A stretch of 58,397 nucleotides of DNA from a virus: IMG/VR virus record IMGVR_UViG_3300028569_002805, positions 1 through 58,397 of that record. One strand, 5' to 3'. The number at the start of each line of letters is the position of its first letter. The first letter of the stretch is position 1. Shown here piece by piece: positions 34,988 through 45,257 of the stretch. A program made the position numbers and the translations under genes. A model generated the notes under the pieces. The model made no database searches. It was not told the DNA's origin and saw only the letters and a program-made list of their open reading frames with translations.

Positions 34988-35314
34988 TTATCCCATAATT
35001 GAATCAGGTAAACGAATATTCAAACCAGACTTGAATTCAAAAATATCCTTTATATTATTTGCTTCCATAATCTTCCACCAGTAATCAACTGTTCCATAAG
35101 CTGACAATGATACTAAATCTGGCCTATATTCTCTTCCCGGTGGCACAACATAATATTTATCCCTACTTGTTCTAGGTATTACTGTTTTTTTATATGTCGG
35201 AAATGTTAAAAGTTTGTTTTCAGTATAATAAATCACTGGAGACTCAACATAACGACTTGATACTGGAACAAATCTTCTAGGACTTATATTTGTTGTTTCG
35301 ATATAATTAGCCAT
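34988..35314 (-). CDS. Baseplate wedge gp53 / LysM-like tail protein
   Basis: This 108-residue protein contains YYVVPPGREYRPDLVSLSAYG followed by YWWKIMEANNI and an INIRLP-type end (GLNIRLPDSI). This is the LysM-like pattern of tail protein X and T4 gp53. Such proteins stabilise the hub or wedge during assembly. AAGGAAATTT lies before the ATG. It sits between the tube-cap-like and hub genes, as expected from P2 order. Confidence 0.8.
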   Translation of the reverse strand: MANYIETTNISPRRFVPVSSRYVESPVIYYTENKLLTFPTYKKTVIPRTSRDKYYVVPPGREYRPDLVSLSAYGTVDYWWKIMEANNIKDIFEFKSGLNIRLPDSIMG

Positions 35315-35322
35315 AAATTTCC

Positions 35323-35880
35323 TTAAATATCAGTGTCTGAAAAAATTAACTTTGATCCGGGCAAATTCGACTGATTGAAAATTATATCAAATGTCATGTC
35401 GATATCAAACTTATAAGGTAAAAATGTCTCTTCATCCCATGGGACAGAAGTATCAAATTTAATTGAATAATTTTTCATTATGGCATTCAATGGACCAGAA
35501 TGTGACAATAACTTGCCACATTGTATTTGACAAACTGGTGGTGGAGCATAAGGAGCTCCACCAGTAGTACCATCTCTATTGTCAAAAGGATAAACAGCTG
35601 ATTGAATAGCCCTTATATAACTAAAAAATAATTTTATATCTGATTTTTTAGTAACGATATAGTGAGCAGTCCAACTAATTGCTCTATTATCAGAATTGCT
35701 ATAAGTCTTGAATGGTGTGCTTCGACCAATTCCCGACTCATCAGTATAAGTAGCAGACTTACCATCAGAAATATCAGGTAAACTTTGCATCAATATGTCA
35801 GTTCCACCATCTGGAGTATTGATGCGAACATAACAGTTCGGAATATTAACTAATTGACCATCTGCAAGAGTAGCTTTCAT
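35323..35880 (-). CDS. Putative tube initiator / baseplate cap protein
   Basis: This 185-residue protein is beta-rich at both ends (YVRINTPDGGTDILMQSL, FDIDMTFDIIFNQ) with a central helix and a Pro/Cys-rich loop (APPPVCQIQCG). Its place right after the tape measure gene matches gpU or T4 gp48/gp54, which cap the tube at the baseplate; the match is positional, not motif-proved. AAAGG lies before the ATG. Confidence 0.6.
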   Translation of the reverse strand: MKATLADGQLVNIPNCYVRINTPDGGTDILMQSLPDISDGKSATYTDESGIGRSTPFKTYSNSDNRAISWTAHYIVTKKSDIKLFFSYIRAIQSAVYPFDNRDGTTGGAPYAPPPVCQIQCGKLLSHSGPLNAIMKNYSIKFDTSVPWDEETFLPYKFDIDMTFDIIFNQSNLPGSKLIFSDTDI

Positions 35881-35896
35881 TTATCTTTACCTTTCA

Positions 35897-38800
35897 TTAT
35901 GGTCCCGGAGGTCCCATATTCAGAGCTTGTTTGCCCGGTCCACGACTAACCTGACCAGTGGTTGATTTGAAGAATTTAGGAGGATTTTTACCCCTAACCC
36001 TATTGAGTCCAGTACAAGCTTCTTCTCCTCCTCCACTTGAATTTGCAGAACCAGCTTTCATCATTGTCATAAACTGCTTGAACATTTCAACTAGTTCTTC
36101 TGTTAATTGAGTTTGTTTCTCAGAGGATTCAGATATATCACTCAATTCTTTTGAAGAAACTATACTTGAAGCAGGTTTGTCTCCAGCTTTCTTAGCAGCT
36201 ACTCTTGAACCTAAATTATCTGCTAATGACATTGGCGGTATAGATGAAGTGTTAACTTCGACTTCAGGCTTAACAGTACTAGATATGCTGCCTCCAGCTG
36301 CACTAACTCCCTTTTGTGACACTTGGGCCAATGCTGCTAGTTTGTCAATTGGAAGGGCATTTATCGTGTTGAAATCTAATCCAAGTCCTCCAATACTATC
36401 CATGGTATCACTGACGCTTATCATGGCATCTTTGACCTTGTCCAAAATAGTAATTAAACCATTAAGCTGATCAACAACCATATCAAGTTCTGACTTTTTA
36501 GGCATAAATTTCAAAATAGGTTGAATCAATCCATAATTCAAACTGTTAGCCATGTTCATGAATGATTTCTGGAAGTAAGTCTGATCCCATCTTCCAAAAA
36601 TAGCACTGAAAACTCCAGTTATAATTCCAAAATCATTGAATGTCGCACCCATTCTCTTCATTGAATCAGAAGCAGCATCAACAACGTCTGCTAAACCATT
36701 AATGGTCCCTACTACCCTATCAAGTCCTTCTTTATCTGGCATTTTTGATATAGGTTCAATAATTCCATAATTCAAAGTGTTTGCTATTCCTCCAAAAATA
36801 CTAGAAAAAATCATAGCTCCAAATCCAATACCTGTGAATTCCAACCACATCACAGTTGGCAACAACTCTTGAAGTGCTGTTCCTAAATTAATAAGGAATC
36901 CCGGAACCATTCTTATTACTTTAACAAGATTTTCTAGTCTAACTGAAGCTTCTTCTACTTCATCTGAACTTGGGAAGAAAACTAGAATAGGATCAACAAT
37001 TCCTTCAGTTATAAATTCGGCTACGCTATAAAACCATATTGAGAATATTGGTGCCATTTTTGAAATAATAGCAATTGGAGCTTTACTGAAAGATTTTTTT
37101 GGACTAAAACCTTCAAACAATGAAGCCAAATTTGTTATTACAGATTTTAGATTCGTAAGTAATTGATTGTTTGCAATTAAAATCTTCGCTGCTTCTTGAA
37201 CATTCTTTGCATCAGGCATGTTTTCTAGGATTGGATCAACTATACCTTCTTTCATGAATTTAGTAGTTGACAAAAAGAAATCTCTAAATTTTTGCTTATT
37301 TGCCTCAATTCTATTGGCAGGAATACTCTTCAAGTCTTTGTCGGGACAATCAACCAATGGAATAAGACCATTAGCAAAGTTTTTTATCACTTGAGGAATT
37401 ATTATGACAAGAGCATTCATGGCTGACATGATTCTCCACGCTATCTGAATATTCTTTGGATCAGGTATTTCTTCTATGATTGGGTCAATTATCCCTTCTT
37501 TCATAAATTGAGCTGTCTCTCTGAAGAAACCACGGAACTTATCTTTTGAAGCCATGATCCTATCAAGAGGGAATTCGGTATCAATAGTACCGCCTCCTTC
37601 TTGACTCATCATGCCAAGAGCACCAGCCAGATTTTTAATCATTGGTGTAATACTTGCAGCAATCTGAGCCATCGAAACAATTATTTTAGTAGCAGCACCA
37701 ATATTAATTCCATCCATGACTTCCAAAGTTGGAATAACTATACCATCACGAACAAATAATCCAATTTCAAAAAACCATTTTGAAAATAGTTCTTTACCTT
37801 CAATAATTTTCTGCATTGGAGCTTTATCAAACCATGTCTTACCGTCTGTGGCTAAAGCAATAGCTGTAGCAAGATTTTTAATCATTGGAACAATTGATGT
37901 TGCAATGGTAGCCATAGAAGATATAATCTTAGTTGCAGAAAGAAGTTCTGTAGTATCATCGAAAATTGTAATTACTGGTTCTACTATTCCGTTTTTGACG
38001 AATAATCCAATTGAAAAGAACCAACTAGAGAAAAGGTACATGTTTTCAACAATTTTTTGCATTGGTGATTTTCTATCGAAAAGTGAAACTGGGTCCATTA
38101 ATTTCATGACTTCAGAAAGAGATTTAATTGTTATTGCTGTTTCAGAACAAACTTTGGAAACAGAAGTCATGATAGCTGATGCACTCTTCAACGTGGAACC
38201 ATCAGGAATAACATCCATAATAGGACCGACAATTCCATCAGTGATGAATTCTGCAATACTATAAAAATAATATCCGAATAAGTCTTTATATAACATGATC
38301 TTAGCAATTGGACTAGATTTGAAAAGACTTCCATCCATCATGCCTACAGTTTCAGCAAGAGATTTAATTGCCGTGCTGGTTTCTGACATAAGAACAGATA
38401 TAGCAGCCATGGCCTTAGCAGCTTTTTTCAATTCTTCTACATTTTCCATTTTTGCTATTGGACCAACAATTCCGCTTCCAATTAAATCTGCAATTGATTT
38501 TATGAATTTTTCTAATTCAGGTTTAGCCTCAGTAATCTTGTCTACTACTGATTTTCCACTCCACCATCCCTTTTCAACAAATGGGGCAATATTTGTTCCA
38601 AGAGAATTAATTGCCTTAGATACTTCATCAATAATAACGCCAATTAAAACCAATGTTTTTGCAGTTGATTTAAGTTTTCCTGTTCCCTCAAATTTAGACT
38701 GAACTTCAGTTACAATTGATTTTATCAAATCAAACATTGCTGGGAAAAATGTTGCTAATTTATTTTTTGCTTCCATCAATATATCAACAGGAGATTTTGT

Positions 38801-41800
38801 AAACCATCCGGCTGTTGTCATTGGGACAATCTTGGAATTCAAGTCGCTCATAATATCTGATACTTTTGCGATTATTTCAGATGTAGCATTTATTGTCTTT
38901 GTGGCAGTTTTAGCAACAGATGGAGTTACAACAATTGACAAAGCATTAGTAAAACCTACAATTGACATTATAAAATCAAATATTGGATATTTCATTTCGT
39001 TGAAAGCCTTTACTCCCATACGAAGAGCAGGCAAAGTAAAAAGGAAAAGTTTGAAAACTCCTTCGCCCATTCCTATACTAACAATTTTATCTCTAATTTT
39101 CTGGAATTCATCAGATATTTCCGATATAGCACGAAGCATAGTTGTAACTCCTTCTGATAAAGATTTTACTTTATCAGGAGGAATTATCATCGCTAATACT
39201 GTAGCAAAGAAAACAATAGCATTGGCATAATCAAAAACAGGCTTTGCCATCATATAAAGTGCTGTAGCAGCAAGACTCATAATAGGAGCAATAATCCACA
39301 TTAAAGGAACTGTTGTTCCCAAATTCATAAGTTTTGGAATCATTCCCATCATGGAATCTGAAATATGAGCGGCTCCACTTAGAATTGATGTCACAGCTTT
39401 TTCAGCTTCTTCTGCATCTTTTGGTGTCATTATGGAATTAAGCAAAACTGCAACATATTTTGCAGCAAAAGCAAAAAAAGCAAGTGGTTGGGAAAGGACG
39501 ATAAGTGCTACACCAGCACCGCTCATTGACAAAGCAATTAAAGGTGAAAAAGTTCCTATCATTGACATATACATCATTGTCGGAATCATTCCCACTATTG
39601 CCAAGCCTATCTTTGCCGCTCCATTCAGAATTGTCGTAACAGCATTAACGGCTTCTTCTACTTGTGCTGGAGGTAAAGCTCCTGACAAGTTTTTTGCTAC
39701 AATGGCAGTAGCTTGTGCGAATTCAACCATTGGTATAGCTAAAATGCGAAGTCCAGCCGCAGCAGGCAACATGGCAATTGCAATAAATGGAGAAATAAGT
39801 CCAATTGCTCCTAAGTTAACGCCAATTGCAGCAAATCCAATTAGCATAGTTGCTATTATCAAAGCAGCACCAAGAATTGACGCTATAGAACTGACACATT
39901 CGTTGACTTTATTTAATGGCATTGCTCCTGACAAATTTTTAGCTATTATCACAGCGGCTTGTACAAATTCAACCATTGGTGTAGCTAAAATGCGAAGTCC
40001 AGCCGCAGCAGGCAACATGGCAATTGCAATAAATGGAGAAATAAGTCCAATTGCTCCTAAGAAAACAGAAACAGTTGCCATAGCGACAACAGCTGCGCCA
40101 ATAAGTGCCGCAGCACCAAGAATACTTGCAATAGCCAAAGCAGTTTCACCAGCTTGTTTTGGTGTTACAATAAATTTCGATACTAATATTCCCATCCATA
40201 TTATAGCAGATGCAAGAAGAAGCATTGCAGGTGTGAAAATCAATAAAGCTGATGCTCCTATATCCATTAAGGCTGGCAATCCAGTTCCGAAAATAATAGC
40301 TGTTATTAATCCAAGTGCTGCAAGACCAATCATCGCAACGCTCAAAGCAGCCGATATCAATGCAACTCCAGCAAATAATGCGTATATGATTAATGTTGTT
40401 TTAGCAATTGAAGCTAAATTTAATCCTGTAATAGAAAAAAGCATCTTGGAAAGAAAAACTATTGCAGTTCCAAGAAGAAGCATTCTTGGACCTATGATTA
40501 ATAAAGCTAAATATCCAATTTCCATAAGTCCAATCAAAGGACTTCCAAGAATAACAGCTGTTATAAATCCAAGTGCTGTCAAACCAACCATGGCAGCACC
40601 CAAAGCTACGGAAATCAAACCAACTGCTACAAATATAGCAGAAATTGCCATTCCAATTTTCATTGCTGTGCTTGCATCAATCCCAGCTGCTCCAAGAACT
40701 ATTTTCCCAAAAAACATAAGTGCTGTGCCAAGCAAAAGAATTGGTGGGCCAAGTTTAAGCAAAACTTCAGCGCCAATTAACATCAAAACAGCTGGAGGAA
40801 GAGGAACTGGACCGGGGGCTGGAGTTAAAAGCCACTCAGTTAAGTACCCAAGAGCGGCCAATCCAGCAAGAGATCCAATTAGGGCAAGTGCGATTAATCC
40901 AACAGAAAGCATAATTGCAGCTATTGTTGCTCCAACTTTAAGAGCAGTAGATGCATTAATCCCCGTTGCTGCCAATATATATTGAGAAAACATTATGATA
41001 GCAGCGCCAATCAATACAATTGCCGGTGCCAACAAGAGAAGTGCAATTGATGCTTTCGCAATTAAGACAATAAATTTTGCAGGGTTTCTTTTCAAATTCT
41101 GCCACATTTTATTTCCTTCAAGTTCTTCTAAGAACTCAATAAAATGTGCTGTTGCAACTGCTATTGCTCCGACAACGCCTGCTATTGCGCCAATTGTCAT
41201 GCCAATTTCCATTGCTTTTGAAGCATCAATTTTCATTATTGACAAAATCTTATTCACAACAAATATGATTGCTGCTCCCAATAAAACAAGAATCAATGAC
41301 ATTGGAACTATTGTCATTGCTGCTTGAAGCATACTTGCTCCTCCTCCTTTCATTTTATCAATGCTTTCTTTGTTTTCATCAATGGCTTTATGTGCCGCTG
41401 CTCCAGCCATAATAAGAGCAAGAGTTGCTCCGACAATTGCTGCAATCGTACTGGCAACCTCAACTACTTTCCCAAGATCAAGTCCTAAAGCACTTAAAAC
41501 CTTAGAACCAACAAAGAATAAAACAACAGCAATAGCCATTGCTCCTGCAACCATCAATGCTATTGCAGCAGCAGTTTTCATCATTGCTTGACCACCTTCC
41601 ATTAATGAGGCTGGATCAAGAACTGATGCTTCTGGTGGACCCTTAGATGCAGCTATTACTGAGTCTTCTTTCTTATTTATTTCTTTTTGAGCTCCAACAA
41701 GTGCGTTTTGCTCCTTAGTTATTTTGGTATTATTTTTAAGATTCAAATTTTCTTGCTTGCCTCTTTTTGTGTCATCTATAACATTTTTTGTTTGTTGTTT

Positions 41801-44587
41801 TTGAACGTCTTGAGGAACTGATGGTGGAGCAGCTGCTGCTGTCGATGCTGCTGGTGTTGGAGAAGGAGTTGATGGTGGCGTAGCTGCTGCTTTGCAAATA
41901 CACTTTATAATTTCAGACAATCTATTTGCGGCAACATCAACTCTATCAGTCATCAACTCCAATGCAGCAAGTATGTCTTGGAAAATCTTAATGCTTTTTT
42001 CAGCCTTAGGGGCAGGAGTTGTTGGGCCAGCAGCGTTGGCAGCAGGTTCAGCAGTCGATGGTTTTTGGCCCATTTTTTCAACCATACTCATCGATTCTGC
42101 TGATGGTTTTTGATTTGCAGGAGAAGGAGTTAATGGGGCAACAGCAGGAGTTGGAACAGTAGGTTTAGGAGTTTCTGGTGGTTTTGGAGCAGCACCAGCG
42201 AGACCAGCAGGGCCACCAGCACCACCAGCACCACCAGCACCAGCGAGACCAGCAGGGCCAGCGGCACCAGCAGCAGCTTCTTTTTTGTCGAAAAATTTTC
42301 CAAAAATACCTTTTATATTTCCGACTAAACTTTCTTCACCTCCATAAGATCCAGTTTCTGCTTCTGTTCCTCCCATAGCAATCTTTTTGACAAGTTTCTT
42401 TATTTCTACTGCTTGAATAACTATTCCGGCTATAGATGCTGCTATTGTTCCTAAAACAACAAAAGTAACTAATCCTCTTCCTACTACACTGTTAAATCCT
42501 TTGGATATAATATTTTGAGACAAATTTCTCATTGAATCATTTATTTCAGACAATGTTTGATTTGTTTGTGTGACAGGATCAAGCTGAGCTTTTTGTGCTG
42601 TAGCTATCTTTTGGTCACCATCTGCGATTTTAGCTGTCAATTCTCTTAGTGCTGCTGGATCTTTAAGTGCCTTTTCAATTTCAGATGCATCAATCTTTAA
42701 TTCATCCTTACCTGCATCTTTCAGTCCTACATTTACACTTTCTATTGCTCCCTTAAGAGCATCTTTTGCGACTTGAGTTGAATCTTGCCAGCTACTTCCT
42801 AATGATTTCAAATCACCTTCAAAATCCTTTTTCCTTTCTCCGAATTTTGCAAGAGCGCCATTCATGTCTTTGGCACCTTTTGCGGCTTCGTCCAAGGCAG
42901 TAAGCATTTCGAGTTGTTTTGATGCTTTAAGTTTTCTCTGCTCTTCCATCAATGCTTTTCTTTCGTCAGTAGTGATGTTAGCCTTCATCTTTTTATTGAT
43001 ATCTTCTAGCCTGTCCCCTAATCCCTTTCCTGATTCATTTACTGATTCAATCAATGATCTAAATTCACCAAGTTCCATACCAACTACAGACTTAAGTGAA
43101 ATGTTAAGACGAGTTTTTGCTTCATCTGAAAGATTATCAATTTCTTCAAGACTGCCAACACCGAAATCTCTTAGAATTCCTTCAAGACCTTTACCTAAAG
43201 ACTTAACTCCTTCTTTAGTCTTCAAAAGAGTTCCATTCATTGCCTCATTCATCTTTCCAACTTTACCAGCAGCCATGAAAATCATGGTCTGAGTCTGCTG
43301 GGAAGATTCCATCAGCAATTTTCCGCCACTTGTAAGTCCACTTTGCAATGTCTGCATTTGCTGATCAACACCTAACTTCTTTGCGTTTGCGCTTAACTCA
43401 ATAACATTTTTTGCAGCCATTGATGTTAGACTTGCAGCATTTCTCAATTGATTAACTATCTCACGACTTGATTCAATTGCTCCTTTAAGAGCTTCTCCTG
43501 TAAGTCCTGTATTCTTTGCTACTTCACGCATTCCACGTCCCATATCAGAGATTTGACCCTTGGTCATGCGTCCTGTTTGGGCAAAAGATTGGAATGTATC
43601 TTGAAGAGATCCTGCTTCCATTCCCAACTGAATTTCAGTATTAAGTTGAGATTTTGTAATGTCTCTTGCCAAAGATAAATCTTTTACACCACTTTTAAGT
43701 GCTTTTAGATAAGATTCTTGGAATTTTGTTCTATCTGCTCCTGTTGAAGAAACAGTAGTCCCAATATCCTCATATGCTCTTTGAAGCCCGTGACTACTTT
43801 TTGTTAATCCATCTGTTTCATATGCAGCAGCACGAATTTCTCTTGTATATTTAATTTCCTGATCAACAAGACCTCCAGTCAATGTTTCCATTGCTTTAAG
43901 TCCTAAAGCACCTTCCATTGAACTAAATACACTTTTAATCTCGCCAATTTGACGTGCAAAACCCTGTAATGCTCTTGTCTTTTTGCTAATAAGGTCTAAT
44001 GCTTTTGCTTCTTCTAAATTACTGGCACCATATATCTTTATTAGTCTCATATTTTCTTTGACTAATTTCATCTGTTCTTCATTTAAGTCTGATGCTTGTT
44101 GATATTCGGCTATACTAATTTGACCTCGTTCTTTAAGTGAAGATAAAGCCTTTTCCATAATTCCTATTTCTTCTTTTGATACATTTTTCATCTTCTTTTG
44201 TAATTTTTCTAATCTAATTCTTCTTTGTTCGCTCATTTCCTCTTTTTTATTTTTACTTTCATCTTGTGAATCACTTCCTCCTGCTGTCGGTGCTGCTTCT
44301 TTCTTTGCTGATGAATTTGCGCTTCTTTCACTATTGACGCTCTTCATGGAATTAACTATATCTTCCATGTATTTTTTCTGTTCTACGGCAGTTTCTTTGA
44401 AATCTTTGACAAAACTTTGCATTATCTTTTCAAGTTCGCCAATAGAATTTTCTGGTCCTTTCTTATCTGCTCCAACGCTTTTTGCAGAACCTGTTGTGGC
44501 ACTTGCAATTGCGCTTTGCAGATCTTGAAGGCTGGTTATAATTCCGCCAACGCTACGATTAAGATTGTCTAATATGACTGGGTCCAT
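35897..44587 (-). CDS. Tape measure protein, 2,896 residues
   Basis: This protein sets tail length and probably exits with DNA. Residues 1-700 are coiled-coil and charged helices. A membrane-like helix (LVTFVVLGTIAASIAGIV) follows near 715, then a collagen-like Gly-Ala-Pro stretch about 770-805 and Pro/Ala-rich linkers to 930. A long run of hydrophobic helices at about 1000-1780 includes repeats such as (I/L)-(D/N)-A-S-T-A-x-K-(I/V)-G. Another repeat series (FxxGIVxPI-type) covers about 1830-2670. At about 0.15 nm per residue it would span roughly 430 nm. It lies upstream of the baseplate genes on the same strand. Confidence 0.92.
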   Translation of the reverse strand: MDPVILDNLNRSVGGIITSLQDLQSAIASATTGSAKSVGADKKGPENSIGELEKIMQSFVKDFKETAVEQKKYMEDIVNSMKSVNSERSANSSAKKEAAPTAGGSDSQDESKNKKEEMSEQRRIRLEKLQKKMKNVSKEEIGIMEKALSSLKERGQISIAEYQQASDLNEEQMKLVKENMRLIKIYGASNLEEAKALDLISKKTRALQGFARQIGEIKSVFSSMEGALGLKAMETLTGGLVDQEIKYTREIRAAAYETDGLTKSSHGLQRAYEDIGTTVSSTGADRTKFQESYLKALKSGVKDLSLARDITKSQLNTEIQLGMEAGSLQDTFQSFAQTGRMTKGQISDMGRGMREVAKNTGLTGEALKGAIESSREIVNQLRNAASLTSMAAKNVIELSANAKKLGVDQQMQTLQSGLTSGGKLLMESSQQTQTMIFMAAGKVGKMNEAMNGTLLKTKEGVKSLGKGLEGILRDFGVGSLEEIDNLSDEAKTRLNISLKSVVGMELGEFRSLIESVNESGKGLGDRLEDINKKMKANITTDERKALMEEQRKLKASKQLEMLTALDEAAKGAKDMNGALAKFGERKKDFEGDLKSLGSSWQDSTQVAKDALKGAIESVNVGLKDAGKDELKIDASEIEKALKDPAALRELTAKIADGDQKIATAQKAQLDPVTQTNQTLSEINDSMRNLSQNIISKGFNSVVGRGLVTFVVLGTIAASIAGIVIQAVEIKKLVKKIAMGGTEAETGSYGGEESLVGNIKGIFGKFFDKKEAAAGAAGPAGLAGAGGAGGAGGPAGLAGAAPKPPETPKPTVPTPAVAPLTPSPANQKPSAESMSMVEKMGQKPSTAEPAANAAGPTTPAPKAEKSIKIFQDILAALELMTDRVDVAANRLSEIIKCICKAAATPPSTPSPTPAASTAAAAPPSVPQDVQKQQTKNVIDDTKRGKQENLNLKNNTKITKEQNALVGAQKEINKKEDSVIAASKGPPEASVLDPASLMEGGQAMMKTAAAIALMVAGAMAIAVVLFFVGSKVLSALGLDLGKVVEVASTIAAIVGATLALIMAGAAAHKAIDENKESIDKMKGGGASMLQAAMTIVPMSLILVLLGAAIIFVVNKILSIMKIDASKAMEIGMTIGAIAGVVGAIAVATAHFIEFLEELEGNKMWQNLKRNPAKFIVLIAKASIALLLLAPAIVLIGAAIIMFSQYILAATGINASTALKVGATIAAIMLSVGLIALALIGSLAGLAALGYLTEWLLTPAPGPVPLPPAVLMLIGAEVLLKLGPPILLLGTALMFFGKIVLGAAGIDASTAMKIGMAISAIFVAVGLISVALGAAMVGLTALGFITAVILGSPLIGLMEIGYLALLIIGPRMLLLGTAIVFLSKMLFSITGLNLASIAKTTLIIYALFAGVALISAALSVAMIGLAALGLITAIIFGTGLPALMDIGASALLIFTPAMLLLASAIIWMGILVSKFIVTPKQAGETALAIASILGAAALIGAAVVAMATVSVFLGAIGLISPFIAIAMLPAAAGLRILATPMVEFVQAAVIIAKNLSGAMPLNKVNECVSSIASILGAALIIATMLIGFAAIGVNLGAIGLISPFIAIAMLPAAAGLRILAIPMVEFAQATAIVAKNLSGALPPAQVEEAVNAVTTILNGAAKIGLAIVGMIPTMMYMSMIGTFSPLIALSMSGAGVALIVLSQPLAFFAFAAKYVAVLLNSIMTPKDAEEAEKAVTSILSGAAHISDSMMGMIPKLMNLGTTVPLMWIIAPIMSLAATALYMMAKPVFDYANAIVFFATVLAMIIPPDKVKSLSEGVTTMLRAISEISDEFQKIRDKIVSIGMGEGVFKLFLFTLPALRMGVKAFNEMKYPIFDFIMSIVGFTNALSIVVTPSVAKTATKTINATSEIIAKVSDIMSDLNSKIVPMTTAGWFTKSPVDILMEAKNKLATFFPAMFDLIKSIVTEVQSKFEGTGKLKSTAKTLVLIGVIIDEVSKAINSLGTNIAPFVEKGWWSGKSVVDKITEAKPELEKFIKSIADLIGSGIVGPIAKMENVEELKKAAKAMAAISVLMSETSTAIKSLAETVGMMDGSLFKSSPIAKIMLYKDLFGYYFYSIAEFITDGIVGPIMDVIPDGSTLKSASAIMTSVSKVCSETAITIKSLSEVMKLMDPVSLFDRKSPMQKIVENMYLFSSWFFSIGLFVKNGIVEPVITIFDDTTELLSATKIISSMATIATSIVPMIKNLATAIALATDGKTWFDKAPMQKIIEGKELFSKWFFEIGLFVRDGIVIPTLEVMDGINIGAATKIIVSMAQIAASITPMIKNLAGALGMMSQEGGGTIDTEFPLDRIMASKDKFRGFFRETAQFMKEGIIDPIIEEIPDPKNIQIAWRIMSAMNALVIIIPQVIKNFANGLIPLVDCPDKDLKSIPANRIEANKQKFRDFFLSTTKFMKEGIVDPILENMPDAKNVQEAAKILIANNQLLTNLKSVITNLASLFEGFSPKKSFSKAPIAIISKMAPIFSIWFYSVAEFITEGIVDPILVFFPSSDEVEEASVRLENLVKVIRMVPGFLINLGTALQELLPTVMWLEFTGIGFGAMIFSSIFGGIANTLNYGIIEPISKMPDKEGLDRVVGTINGLADVVDAASDSMKRMGATFNDFGIITGVFSAIFGRWDQTYFQKSFMNMANSLNYGLIQPILKFMPKKSELDMVVDQLNGLITILDKVKDAMISVSDTMDSIGGLGLDFNTINALPIDKLAALAQVSQKGVSAAGGSISSTVKPEVEVNTSSIPPMSLADNLGSRVAAKKAGDKPASSIVSSKELSDISESSEKQTQLTEELVEMFKQFMTMMKAGSANSSGGGEEACTGLNRVRGKNPPKFFKSTTGQVSRGPGKQALNMGPPGP
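39721..39815 (-). repeat. 95-bp direct repeat in tape measure, copy 1
   Basis: This stretch is repeated at 39967-40061 with one mismatch, offset 246 bp (82 codons). It encodes LGAIGLISPFIAIAML and following residues. Flanking repeat DNA is much more diverged, so this block was copied or converted recently. Confidence 0.9.
39967..40061 (-). repeat. 95-bp direct repeat in tape measure, copy 2
   Basis: Second copy of the block at 39721-39815, differing at one base (A versus G). Together they mark an 82-residue tandem unit in the hydrophobic part of the tape measure. Confidence 0.9.
42183..42275 (-). repeat. GC-rich Gly-Ala-Pro repeat tract in tape measure
   Basis: This is a short GC-rich island in AT-rich DNA, coding collagen-like G-x-y triplets (AGLAGAGGAGGAGGPAGLAG). 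The run AGCACCAGCGAGACCAGCAG occurs twice, about 45 bp apart. It probably forms a flexible linker. Confidence 0.8.
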
Positions 44588-44620
44588 GAACGCCTAAAAA
44601 TAAATAAAAAACTTTGTTAT

Positions 44621-44660
44621 TTACATGAGTATGTAAGCATGTGATAAAACACTTATCACA
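44621..44660. promoter_or_regulatory. Two inverted repeats upstream of tape measure gene
   Basis: TTACAT-GAGT-ATGTAA (44621-44636) and TGTGATAA-(5)-TTATCACA (44640-44660) lie in the 89-base gap before the tape measure start. No clear U-run follows either. They may be operator-like sites or a weak terminator for the gene at 44677-45165. Confidence 0.4.
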
Positions 44661-44676
44661 ATAAAAAACAGTATTT

Positions 44677-45165
44677 TTAGACCGTCATTTCACCTGTAGG
44701 TGCTGCCCTTTGATTGACAAGCTGGCGAATTTGCTCTCGTACTGATCGGCGTATCGCTTCTATCTCGTTTGGATCGAATGATCGAGTTAGGCCAAGAGCT
44801 TTCACTATAAAAGCACAATCCAGTTTTCTAAGTCTCTGAACTCCATTGCGCTTATACTGACGGAATGCTGAAGTTATGTATTCATTTCCTTTTATATATT
44901 GATATGTGAAAACTGGATTGTCACAAACAGTCTGATTCGGAGAAGGAAATACCAAATTTTTTATAGTTGGGAAAGTTAGGTAATTTAGGTTAATTCCACG
45001 AATATAATTTGGCCAGATATCTGTTATAAGAACAACTGGATTTGGATCATGTCCGGGTTTGTGAAAAATATAATTAAATGAAACTAGGCTTCCACGACCT
45101 ACAGGTTTAACTATAGGTCTCAAATTTGATCCGGGTAGCATAGCATCAACAAAAGCAACTGCCAT
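44677..45165 (-). CDS. Conserved-looking virion or tail assembly protein
   Basis: This 162-residue protein has GRGSLVSFNYIFHKPGHDPNPVVLITD, then YIRGINLNYL, AFRQYKRNGV and a helical C terminus (NEIEAIRRSVREQIRQLVNQ-like). The RGINLNYL pattern recalls proteins found beside the tape measure in other large myoviruses, though I cannot name the family. The ATG is preceded by ATAGGTT. A terminator upstream separates it from the YqaE-like gene, so it probably starts its own transcript. Confidence 0.65.
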   Translation of the reverse strand: MAVAFVDAMLPGSNLRPIVKPVGRGSLVSFNYIFHKPGHDPNPVVLITDIWPNYIRGINLNYLTFPTIKNLVFPSPNQTVCDNPVFTYQYIKGNEYITSAFRQYKRNGVQRLRKLDCAFIVKALGLTRSFDPNEIEAIRRSVREQIRQLVNQRAAPTGEMTV

Positions 45166-45186
45166 AACCTATGTATTAATTTGTAA

Positions 45187-45218
45187 AAAAAAGACCCGCA
45201 CAAATGCGGATCTTTTTT
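45187..45218 (-). terminator. Rho-independent terminator
   Basis: On the minus strand AAAAGATCCGCA pairs with TGCGGGTCTTTT around TTTG, with one A-C mismatch, followed by a run of T. It lies just past the stop of the YqaE-like gene (45258) and before the gene starting at 45165. Confidence 0.88.
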
Positions 45219-45257
45219 GTTTGTTGCTACCGGAATAATCGCTTCTTTTTTCTAATG

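Noticed and set aside
39432-40985. Open frame of 517 codons on the plus strand within the tape measure gene
   Set aside because: Antisense to a hydrophobic, low-complexity coding region; no ribosome site and unnatural Ala/Ile/Pro-rich composition.
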